This document shows positions 1 through 6,012 of a stretch of DNA of 10,136 nt, piece after piece. The notes below the pieces were generated by a model. It ran no database searches, was not told the origin of the DNA, and saw nothing but the letters and a program-made list of their open reading frames with translations. Origin of the DNA: Streptomyces katrae (lineage in GTDB: Bacteria > Actinomycetota > Actinomycetes > Streptomycetales > Streptomycetaceae); the NCBI RefSeq assembly GCF_000966975.1, contig NZ_JZWV01000765.1:1-10136 (forward strand), written 5' to 3'. Position 1 is the stretch's first letter. Each line of letters begins with the position of its first letter. The translations under genes and the position numbers were made by a program.

Positions 1-480
1 GACGACGGCAGCGGCTTCTGGATCGCCCGCGAGGGCGTACGCCGGGCCCTGCGCGCGGTGGACGGACGCGGCCCCGCGACCCTGCTGGTGGACCGGCTGG
101 CCGAGGCCTTCGGGACCCCCGTCCCCGACCCGCCGTCGCTGCGCTACGCCCTCGTCGACGGAGCGCTCGACCAGGCCGCCCCCGTCCGCCTGGCCCGCCA
201 CTGCCCCCTGGTGGTCCGGGCGGCCGCGGACGGGGACGCGGTGGCCGCGGCGATCCTCGACGAGGCCGCGGACCTGCTGGCCGGGAGCACGGCGGCGCTG
301 CGGCCCCGGCTGGGCGAACCCCTCGTCACGGTGGGCGGCCTGCTCGGCCCCCGGGGCCCGCTGCTGCACCGGTTCACGGCCCGGGTGGCCGGCTGGGGCC
401 TGGTGCCGCACCCGGTCGGGGACGGCCTGGCCGGCGCGGTCGCCCTGGCCCGGGCGGCCTGCGCGCCCGGAACGGTCTGA
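1..480 (+). CDS. BadF/BadG/BcrA-type kinase (N-acetylglucosamine kinase-like), C-terminal part; 5' end outside window
   Basis: The reading frame is open from base 1 and ends at TGA 478-480, so about 159 C-terminal residues are visible and the true start lies upstream. The first residues read DDGSGFWIAREGVRRAL, which matches the conserved D-E/D-GS-(G/A)-(Y/F)-W-(I/L)-G/A-R segment of the BadF/BadG/BcrA/BcrD ATPase family, to which bacterial and eukaryotic N-acetylglucosamine kinases belong. Near the C-terminus VTVGGLLGPRGPLL matches the family's glycine-rich GGL-G-GGPL nucleotide-binding segment. Members fold as ASKHA (actin/Hsp70/sugar kinase) ATPases, and in actinomycetes most are annotated as cytosolic amino-sugar kinases. 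The N-terminal phosphate-binding motif cannot be seen, so the substrate is an assumption. A strong hairpin follows the stop and the next gene is convergent, so this is the last gene of its unit. Confidence 0.8.
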   Translation, partial: DDGSGFWIAREGVRRALRAVDGRGPATLLVDRLAEAFGTPVPDPPSLRYALVDGALDQAAPVRLARHCPLVVRAAADGDAVAAAILDEAADLLAGSTAALRPRLGEPLVTVGGLLGPRGPLLHRFTARVAGWGLVPHPVGDGLAGAVALARAACAPGTV

Positions 481-503
481 CCCCGCGCCCCCGCGCGGGC
501 CGG

Positions 504-532
504 GGCCCGCCGCCCGGAGGGAGCGGCGGGCC
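504..532. terminator. Hairpin between convergent genes (bidirectional terminator candidate)
   Basis: GGCCCGCCGC (504-513) and GCGGCGGGCC (523-532) form a perfect 10-bp stem with a 9-nt loop. It lies between the kinase stop (480) and the inhibitor stop on the other strand (545-547). A smaller stem, CCCGCG (482-487) with CGCGGG (494-499), sits just before it. There is no T-tract, which is usual for Streptomyces terminators. Confidence 0.65.
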
Positions 533-544
533 GTCGGGCGGCGG

Positions 545-958
545 TCAGAAGCCGCAGTTCGTCACCCACTTGTGGGAGGAGATCCGGTCGTTCCACTCCC
601 ACGGGATGTTGCCCGCAGAGCCGTTCGGAGCACAGGTGGAGGCCCCGCCGTAGTTGATGTCCTCGTAGACCCGGACGTCGCCCAGCGCGCCCGAGTAGCC
701 GTTGTTCCACCAGGACGAGGCCCGGTCGTTCATGTTGTAGTCGTTCCCGGCGCCACAGGTGCGCCAGTCGGCGTCGTTGCCGCTCCAGCCGCAGGCCGGA
801 CCGCCCCGGTTGGTGTCCGCCCACACCCAGTAGTTGCCGTCCGCGGCCACGCCCGAGGCGTCGGCCGGGGCGGCGGCGGCCGTGGTCAGCGCGCCGGGGA
901 AGGCCAGCAGGGGCAGCGCGAGGGCGCAGGCCAGCACGGTCGTACGGAACTTACGCAT
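545..958 (-). CDS. Secreted peptidase inhibitor family I36 / beta-gamma-crystallin-like protein
   Basis: Encodes 137 aa. Residues 1 to about 30 form a Sec signal peptide: MRKFRTT, a hydrophobic core, then an alanine-rich cleavage region before PADAS. The mature part has four cysteines (C56, C68, C109, C135), fitting the two disulfides of the Streptomyces metalloproteinase inhibitor SMI, founder of MEROPS family I36. It also has two beta-gamma-crystallin Ca2+-binding signatures (N/D-N/D-x-x-S/T-S): NDRASS at 77-82 and NDRISS at 123-128. The Greek-key signature Y-xxxx-Y-x-G is present at 98-105 (YEDINYGG), with a weaker counterpart at 46-53 (WADTNRGG). The expected role is extracellular binding of a metalloprotease or Ca2+-stabilised binding of another target; inhibition is inferred from family only. 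The start is fixed by GGAGG at 964-968, 5 nt before the ATG. The gene overlaps the end of the upstream lipoprotein gene by 8 nt. Confidence 0.82.
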   Translation of the reverse strand: MRKFRTTVLACALALPLLAFPGALTTAAAAPADASGVAADGNYWVWADTNRGGPACGWSGNDADWRTCGAGNDYNMNDRASSWWNNGYSGALGDVRVYEDINYGGASTCAPNGSAGNIPWEWNDRISSHKWVTNCGF

Positions 959-1913
959 GGGAACCTCCGGATGGTGTCGATCGGTCGTACTGGGACACGA
1001 CGCGCTCCGCGGTCGGGAGCGCGGCGTTCTGGAGCCGGTGGCCGAGGGCGATGTCGTCCTGGTGACGCGCGCGGACTTCCTCCCCGTAGGCACGGTCCAG
1101 AGCTCGGGAGACCCGGCCCAGCTCGGTGCTGGTCGCACAGGTCGCTTCGGTGACCGCCAGTGCGGTCTCGGCGGCGTCGGCCCGGTCCGGCGGGAGCTCC
1201 TCGGCGAGGGCGGCCGCCGCCTGCCGGGAGTCGTCGGGCGAGGCGTACGGCCGGCCCGCCGCCTTCATGCAGTCCGCCCACCGGCGCACCGCCTCCGCGT
1301 ACCGGCCGTCGCGGCGCACCCGTTCCTCCTGGGCGGGGCGCAGGTTCATCGTGACGACCTTGACGCGGAACCAGGCGGCCGGATCCCCGTACAGGGCCGA
1401 CTGGGCCCGCGCGATGCACCCCTCCTTGCTGGCCGTCAGGGTCATGCCGGTGGGCGCGGTGGCCGTCAGGCCCGTGGGGGAGGCGCCCATCAGCGCGGTA
1501 CGGGCGAGCGCGCGCTCGCGGGCCGGAAGCCGGTGGAAGTAGAGCTGGTTGGGGTCGGCTGCCCGGGCCTCCGCGGCGGCCCGCTCCGCCCGCCCGCCGT
1601 AGCCGTGCGCGCGGGCCCAGTCCACGTCGTCCAGCCCGTACGGGAAGGAGCGCGCGGCCCCCTCCTCCCGGACGGGCTCGGTGACGGCGTACGTGAAACC
1701 CCGCGCGGACATGCAGCGGCTGATCAGGATCTGCTCGGCCCGGGCCAGGACCCGGGACTGGCCGGCCGTCGGCTCCGTCCCGGAGGCCCGCTCCGGCCCG
1801 GAGGCCCGCTCCGCCCCCGCGGTCCCTCCCGCCGCGCAGCCGGCCAGGGCCAGTACCGCCGCCAGGGCCACCACCGGGGCCGCAGCCACCCGGGCCGTCC
1901 GTCCTCGCCTCAT
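951..1913 (-). CDS. Lipoprotein of unknown function with duplicated CM-x3-G motifs
   Basis: Encodes 320 aa. MRRGRTAR is followed by a hydrophobic stretch and the lipobox LALAGC, with C26 as the lipidated residue, so the mature protein should be anchored to the outer face of the membrane. After a short repetitive linker (ERASGPERASG) come four cysteines: C67 in RCMSARGF, C166 in EGCIARAQ, C215 in DCMKAAGRPY and C259 in EATCATST. The C-M-x3-G motif occurs twice, each time followed later by a single cysteine, which suggests two related disulfide-bonded halves. I do not recognise a named family; CM-x3-GF motifs occur in other actinobacterial secreted proteins of unknown function. The ATG at 1911-1913 follows a near-perfect Shine-Dalgarno sequence (1920-1929). 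The downstream inhibitor gene begins inside this gene's last codons, so the two are almost certainly one operon. It is divergent from the HTH-NTPase-WD40 gene. Confidence 0.8.
   Translation of the reverse strand: MRRGRTARVAAAPVVALAAVLALAGCAAGGTAGAERASGPERASGTEPTAGQSRVLARAEQILISRCMSARGFTYAVTEPVREEGAARSFPYGLDDVDWARAHGYGGRAERAAAEARAADPNQLYFHRLPARERALARTALMGASPTGLTATAPTGMTLTASKEGCIARAQSALYGDPAAWFRVKVVTMNLRPAQEERVRRDGRYAEAVRRWADCMKAAGRPYASPDDSRQAAAALAEELPPDRADAAETALAVTEATCATSTELGRVSRALDRAYGEEVRARHQDDIALGHRLQNAALPTAERVVSQYDRSTPSGGSHA
964..968 (-). promoter_or_regulatory. Ribosome binding site of the I36 inhibitor gene, inside the lipoprotein gene
   Basis: GGAGG on the minus strand lies 5 nt before the ATG at 956-958. 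The same bases encode the Gly-Gly near the lipoprotein C-terminus (STPSGGSHA). Together with the 8-nt overlap ATGCGTAA this indicates translational coupling. Confidence 0.7.
1779..1814 (-). repeat. 18-bp tandem duplication in the lipoprotein linker
   Basis: Two adjacent 18-bp units (1779-1796 and 1797-1814) differ at one position. They encode the repeated linker hexapeptide ERASG(P/T) just after the lipobox of the minus-strand lipoprotein. The likely role is a flexible spacer; the unit number may vary between strains. Confidence 0.7.
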
Positions 1914-1919
1914 CCGTCC

Positions 1920-1936
1920 GATCACCTCCGAAGGTG
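1920..1936 (-). promoter_or_regulatory. Extended Shine-Dalgarno of the lipoprotein gene, partly in a small hairpin
   Basis: On the minus strand GGAGGTGATC (1929-1920) is fully complementary to the usual 3' end of 16S rRNA. The GGAGG core is 11 nt from the ATG at 1913. CACCT (1936-1932) can pair with AGGTG (1927-1923) around the tetraloop TCGG, which would place most of the SD core in a 5-bp stem. The pairing is visible; an effect on translation is inference. Confidence 0.5.
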
Positions 1937-2012
1937 TGGGCGCCGCGATGGCGGCCCGCCGTCCGGCACAGGTGTAGCCCCCTTCCGTTGTTCGCCGTCG
2001 GCGCCCTGGAAC

Positions 2013-2034
2013 TGAACAAACAATTGCTGAACAA
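2013..2034. promoter_or_regulatory. Spaced direct repeat TGAACAA in a divergent intergenic region (operator candidate)
   Basis: TGAACAA occurs at 2013-2019 and 2028-2034 with a 15-bp period. In both copies the preceding base is C, so CTGAACAA is shared. The inverse, TTGTTC, occurs at 1988-1993, opposing the first repeat. This is the AT-richest part of the 165-nt region (1914-2078) between the minus-strand lipoprotein operon and the plus-strand HTH-NTPase-WD40 gene. I could not place a convincing -35/-10 pair in either direction. It could bind the HTH protein encoded next door or another regulator. Confidence 0.4.
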
Positions 2035-2078
2035 TCCACCCCGGCAGGTCGAAAACGGGCCCGGGGAAGGGGCGGCCG

Positions 2079-4934
2079 ATGGCACGCAAGGAACGTCCGC
2101 TGGAAGGGGAGGACGGGCCTCTGCTGGAGTTCGCCACCGCCCTGCGCAGACTGCGCCACGAAGCCGGCTCGCCCCCGTACCGCGACATGTCCGCGCGCGC
2201 CCACTACTCCGTCGCCACCCTGTCCGGCGCCGCCGCCGGACGCCGGCTGCCCAGCCTGGACGTGACCCTCTCCTACGTCCGCGCCTGCGGCGGGGACGTG
2301 GGGGAGTGGGAGCGCCGCTGGCACGCCGCGGCCGCGCGACTGGCGGCGGCCGGCGCCGGACCGGGCCGCGCGGAAGCCCCCGGACCCGGGGCACCCGGAG
2401 CGCAGCAGCTCCCGTACGTGGGCCTCGCCCCCTTCCGCAGCGAGGACGCGGCCCTCTTCTTCGGCCGCGAACGTCTCGTCGAGGACCTCTTCACCGCCCT
2501 CACCCGGCACCGGGTGGTCGCCCTCGTCGGCGCCTCCGGGGCCGGCAAGTCCTCCCTCCTGCACGCGGGCCTGCTGCCCCGGCTGCACGCCGACACCCCG
2601 GCCCGGGCCGTCACCGTCCTCACCCCCGGCCCGCACCCCCTCGACCGCGCCCGCCGCGCCCTCGCCGACGGCCCCGGCGCCGCCGACGGCCCCGGTACGG
2701 CCGAACGGGTGCTGGTCGTCGACCAGTTCGAGGAGGTCTTCACCGTCTGCGCCGACCCCGCCGAGCGCTCCCGGTTCGTCGGCGAACTCGTCGGCGCCGC
2801 CAAGCGCCCCGGCTCCGGCTGCCGGGTGGTCCTCGGCGTGCGCGCCGACTTCTACGCCCACTGCACCCGCCACCCCGAACTCGTCGAGGTGCTCCGCGAG
2901 GCCCAGGTCGTCGTCGGCCCGATGAGCGCCGCCGAACTGCGCCGGGCCGTCGTGGAACCCGCCCGCCGGGCCGGACTCACCGTCGAGGGCGGCCTCCAGG
3001 CCACCCTCGTCGCCCACGCGCACGGCCAGGTCGGCGCCCTGCCCCTGCTCTCGCACTCCCTGCTGGAGACCTGGCGGCGGCGCCGCGGCGCGGCCCTCAC
3101 CCTGGACGGGTTCCACGCGGCCGGAGGCTTCGAGGGAGCCCTCGCCCAGTCCGCCGAAGCCCTGTACGACTCCCTCTCCGCACCCCAGCAGCGCCTGGCC
3201 CGGCAGGTCTTCGTCCACCTCATCGCCCTCGGCGAGGGCACCGAGGACACCAAACGGCCCGTCGACCGGGCCGAACTGGGCCAGGACGCCGACACCCGCA
3301 CCGTCCTCGCCCGGGCCGCCGCCCTGCGCCTGCTCACCCTCGGCGACGGGGCCGTCGAGCTCACCCACGAGGCCCTGATCCGGTCCTGGCCCCGGCTGCG
3401 CGGCTGGCTCACCGACGACCGCGAACGGCTGCGCCGCCACCGCCAGCTCGCCGAGGCCGCCCGCGCCTGGGAGGCCGTCGGACGCGACCCCGGCGCCCTG
3501 CTCCGCGGCGCCCCGCTCGCCCTGGCCCGCGAACTCACCACCGGCGGCGGGCCCGTCCTCACCGCGGCCGAGGCCGAGTTCCTGGCCGCGGGCACCGCCG
3601 CCGAGTCCGCCGCCGGGGACCGGGCCCGCCGCCGCACCCGCAGGCTGCGGCTGCTGGTCGGCGCGCTCGCCTGCCTCGTCGTGGTGGCCGCCGTCGCCAC
3701 CGGCAGCGCCGTACGGGCCGAGGACGAGGTCACCCGCCAGCGCAACGACGCGGTCGCCCAGAACCTCGCCGAGACCTCCGCCGGAGTGGCGGCGGCCGAG
3801 CCGGGCCTGGCGGTACAGCTGGGCCTGACGGCCTACCGGCTCTCCCCGACGGCCCGGACCCGCGACGGCCTGCTGTCCGCGCTGATGACCGCGCTCCCCG
3901 CGCACGGCAAGGAGGTCGTCGCCGTCGCCTACCGCCCCGACGGCCGCCAGCTCGCCACCGCGAGCGGGGACCGCACCGCCCGGCTGTGGCAGACCCGCGG
4001 CGCCGGCCGCCCCGACCCCGTGGCCACCCTCGGCGGGCACGGCGGCCCGCTGCGCGCCCTCGCCTACCGGCCCGACGGGCACACCCTGGCCACCGCCGCG
4101 GCCGACGGCGGGGTCCGGCTCTGGGACGTCACCGACCCAGCCCACCCCGCCGTCGCGGCCGAACTCCCCTCGCGGGAGACCGACGTACGCGCCCTCGCCT
4201 TCAGCCCCGACGGCCGCACCCTTGCCACCGCCGGGGCGGGCGGCGGGGGCCGCCTGTGGGACGTCACCGACCCCGCCGCCCCCGCCGAGACCGCACCGGT
4301 CCCCGGCCACCGGGACACCGTCCGCGCGGTGGCCTTCAGCCCGGACGGCCGGACCCTCGCCACCGGTGGGGAGGACACCACCGTCCGGCTGACCGACGTC
4401 GGCGACCGCACCCGGCCCGAGCCGCTGGCGGTCGTCGGCGGCCACGACACCGCCGTGTTCTCCGTGGCCTTCGCCCCCGACGGCCGCACCCTCGCCATCG
4501 CCTCCGGCGGCCGGACCCCGATCCGGCTGTGGGACCTGGCCGAGCCGCGCCGGCCCGCCCCGCTCGCCACCCTGACCGGGCACACCGACGTCGTCGGCGC
4601 GGTGGCCTTCGGCCCGGACGGCCGGGTCCTCGCCAGCGCGAGCGACGACCGGACGGTCCGGCTGTGGAGCGTGGCCCGCGGCGCCCGCCCCGCCCCGCTC
4701 GCCACCCTGACCGGACACGTCACCGCCGTCGGCTCCGTCGCCTTCAGCCCCGACGGCGCGGTCCTCGCCTCCGGCGGCTACGACACCACCCTGCGGCTGG
4801 CCGGCACCGACCTCGACCGCGCCCTCGCCGGGGCCTGCGCGCACACCGGCCCGCGGATCACCCGTGCGCAATGGGCCTCGTACATGCCCTATCTGGACTA
4901 CTCGCCTCCGTGCAGCGGACTCGAAAGCCCCTGA
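2079..4934 (+). CDS. XRE-like HTH / STAND-type NTPase / transmembrane / WD40 propeller protein
   Basis: Encodes 951 aa. Residues about 15-82 (FATALRRLRHEAG through YSVATLSGAAAGRRLPS to GGDVGEWERRW) form an XRE-like helix-turn-helix of the type common at the N-terminus of streptomycete WD40 proteins. The P-loop NTPase follows: Walker A GASGAGKSS at 151-159, Walker B VLVVDQFEE at 211-219, and a helical region with ELTHEALIRSWPRL (427-440) typical of nSTAND/NACHT-like proteins. A basic stretch (RARRRTRRLR, 515-524) precedes one hydrophobic segment at about 525-543. Seven WD40 repeats begin near 609, 653, 700, 743, 788, 833 and 879, enough for one closed propeller. The tail has C920 and C935. The family is thought to couple ligand sensing by the propeller to NTP-driven switching. 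The ATG at 2079 has a weak purine-rich RBS (GGGGAAGGGG) about 6 nt upstream. The 2OG oxygenase starts 41 nt downstream without a clear hairpin between, so co-transcription is possible. Confidence 0.88.
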   Translation: MARKERPLEGEDGPLLEFATALRRLRHEAGSPPYRDMSARAHYSVATLSGAAAGRRLPSLDVTLSYVRACGGDVGEWERRWHAAAARLAAAGAGPGRAEAPGPGAPGAQQLPYVGLAPFRSEDAALFFGRERLVEDLFTALTRHRVVALVGASGAGKSSLLHAGLLPRLHADTPARAVTVLTPGPHPLDRARRALADGPGAADGPGTAERVLVVDQFEEVFTVCADPAERSRFVGELVGAAKRPGSGCRVVLGVRADFYAHCTRHPELVEVLREAQVVVGPMSAAELRRAVVEPARRAGLTVEGGLQATLVAHAHGQVGALPLLSHSLLETWRRRRGAALTLDGFHAAGGFEGALAQSAEALYDSLSAPQQRLARQVFVHLIALGEGTEDTKRPVDRAELGQDADTRTVLARAAALRLLTLGDGAVELTHEALIRSWPRLRGWLTDDRERLRRHRQLAEAARAWEAVGRDPGALLRGAPLALARELTTGGGPVLTAAEAEFLAAGTAAESAAGDRARRRTRRLRLLVGALACLVVVAAVATGSAVRAEDEVTRQRNDAVAQNLAETSAGVAAAEPGLAVQLGLTAYRLSPTARTRDGLLSALMTALPAHGKEVVAVAYRPDGRQLATASGDRTARLWQTRGAGRPDPVATLGGHGGPLRALAYRPDGHTLATAAADGGVRLWDVTDPAHPAVAAELPSRETDVRALAFSPDGRTLATAGAGGGGRLWDVTDPAAPAETAPVPGHRDTVRAVAFSPDGRTLATGGEDTTVRLTDVGDRTRPEPLAVVGGHDTAVFSVAFAPDGRTLAIASGGRTPIRLWDLAEPRRPAPLATLTGHTDVVGAVAFGPDGRVLASASDDRTVRLWSVARGARPAPLATLTGHVTAVGSVAFSPDGAVLASGGYDTTLRLAGTDLDRALAGACAHTGPRITRAQWASYMPYLDYSPPCSGLESP
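3903..4808 (+). repeat. DNA encoding seven WD40 repeats
   Basis: This part of the HTH-NTPase-WD40 gene holds seven degenerate units of roughly 130-140 bp. Each encodes GH...(V/L)xxVA(F/Y)xPDGRxLA(T/S)...RLW or a close variant. Deviations are visible: unit 3 lacks the GH dipeptide (it reads SRETDV), unit 4 has RLTDV in place of RLWDV, and unit 7 ends RLAGT. Seven units are the usual number for a closed beta-propeller. Confidence 0.85.
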
Positions 4935-4975
4935 ACCCCTACTGTTCCTGACGTCCCCACGCGGAAGGCAGGCCC

Positions 4976-5941
4976 ATGGCGAGCTCCCAGGTCCCCGTCA
5001 TCGATCTCGGCCCGTGGCGCTCCGGCGGCCCCGCCGAACGCGCCCGGATCGCGGGCCGGGTGGACGAGGCACTCCAGACGGCCGGGTTCCTGCTGGTCAC
5101 CGGGCACGGGGTGGACCCGTCCCTGCCCGCCCGGATCCGGGAGGCGGCGCGGTCCTTCTTCCGGCTGCCGCCCGAGGTGAAGCAGCCGTACGCGGTCAGC
5201 GTCGGCGGACGCGGCTGGCTGGGCCCCGGCGCCGAGGCGAACAGCTACGCCGAGGGGACGGCCTCGCCCCCCGACCTCAAGGAGTCCTGGTCCTTCGCGG
5301 CCGACGAACCCACCGGGGTGCCCTCGGTGGACGCCGAATGGTTCCGGCCGAACACCTGGCCCGCCGAAGCACCGGGACTGCGGGAGCCGGTGACCGCCTA
5401 CCTGAGGGCGATGCGCGCCCTCTCCGACGAGCTGCTGGAACTGCTCGCGGTGGCCCTGACCCTGCCCGAGGACCACTTCACCCGCCACACCGGCCACCCC
5501 ACCTGGGGGTTCAACCTCAACTGGTACCCCGGCGCCGAGACCGTCGGCGAGCCCCTGCCCGGACAGTTCCGCATCGGGCCGCACACGGACTTCGGCACGG
5601 TCACCGTCCTGGACCGGGAGCGGGGCGCGGGCGGTCTGCAGATCCACACCGACGCCGACGGCTGGCAGGACGCCCCCTGGGACCCGGCGGCGCTCACCGT
5701 CAACATCGGCGACCTGCTGGCCCGCTGGACCGGCGACCGCTGGCGGGCCGGCCGCCACCGGGTCCTGCCGCCGCCCGCGCACGCCCCGGCGGAGGAACTG
5801 GTCTCCCTGGTCTACTTCTACGAGTGCGACGCCCACACCCGGGTCGAGTCCCTGCCCGCCCCGGTCGGCCGGGTGGCGCACGAGCCGGTGGACTCGCACG
5901 CCTACCTGCGCGCGAAGCTCGACCAGATCACCGTCGGCTGA
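4976..5941 (+). CDS. 2-oxoglutarate/Fe(II)-dependent oxygenase, isopenicillin N synthase-like
   Basis: Encodes 321 aa, the usual length for the IPNS/2OG-Fe(II) oxygenase family. The N-terminal domain starts VPVIDLGPWR and contains GFLLVTGHGVDPSL (38-50) and FFRLPPEVKQPYA, matching the DIOX_N domain. The jelly-roll core carries the iron facial triad: H203 and D205 in GPHTDFGTVTVL, and H261 in AGRHRVLPPP. NIGDLLARWTGDRW (243-256) is also a family hallmark. The R-x-S motif that normally binds the 2-oxoglutarate (or substrate) carboxylate reads LVS (275-277), so the arginine is replaced by leucine while Ser277 is kept. The substrate is unknown; in actinomycetes such enzymes act in specialised metabolism or small-molecule hydroxylation. 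The ATG at 4976 has GGAAGG 7 nt upstream. It lies 41 nt behind the WD40 gene, so it may be read from the same transcript. Confidence 0.87.
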   Translation: MASSQVPVIDLGPWRSGGPAERARIAGRVDEALQTAGFLLVTGHGVDPSLPARIREAARSFFRLPPEVKQPYAVSVGGRGWLGPGAEANSYAEGTASPPDLKESWSFAADEPTGVPSVDAEWFRPNTWPAEAPGLREPVTAYLRAMRALSDELLELLAVALTLPEDHFTRHTGHPTWGFNLNWYPGAETVGEPLPGQFRIGPHTDFGTVTVLDRERGAGGLQIHTDADGWQDAPWDPAALTVNIGDLLARWTGDRWRAGRHRVLPPPAHAPAEELVSLVYFYECDAHTRVESLPAPVGRVAHEPVDSHAYLRAKLDQITVG

Positions 5942-5942
5942 G

Positions 5943-5993
5943 CCGGCCCGCCCCCGTGCCCGCCCGGGCCCCGATTACCCCTGGTCGGGCCGG
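5943..5993 (+). terminator. Weak long-loop inverted repeat after the oxygenase gene
   Basis: CCGGCCCG (5943-5950) and CGGGCCGG (5986-5993) can pair as a perfect 8-bp stem, with a 35-nt loop. It lies between the oxygenase stop and the acetyltransferase start. The long loop makes terminator function uncertain. Confidence 0.25.
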
Positions 5994-6012
5994 GTTCGGC
6001 AGGATGTGGGGC

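Noticed and set aside
545..1138. A longer version of the I36 inhibitor starting upstream of 958
   Set aside because: The signal peptide MRKFRTT with its own SD starts at 958; the extension is basic low-complexity sequence overlapping the lipoprotein gene in another frame.
1914..4871. A very long minus-strand open frame running back over the HTH-NTPase-WD40 gene, continuous with the lipoprotein frame
   Set aside because: Above 1913 its translation is low-complexity Gly/Ala/Pro/Glu without recognisable domains, while the plus strand there encodes clear HTH, NTPase and WD40 motifs. It is a GC-bias shadow; the lipoprotein starts at the ATG with the strong SD.
2079..4934. A known anti-phage defence operon around the STAND NTPase
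   Set aside because: No nuclease, protease, TIR or other effector domain is visible in the protein or beside it, and the neighbours are a lipoprotein, an inhibitor and an oxygenase, so a defence label is not supported.
1934..4951. A long plus-strand open frame in another phase over the WD40 gene
   Set aside because: The translation is almost entirely Arg/Pro/Gly, typical of an out-of-phase read of high-GC coding DNA, with no start signal and no motif.
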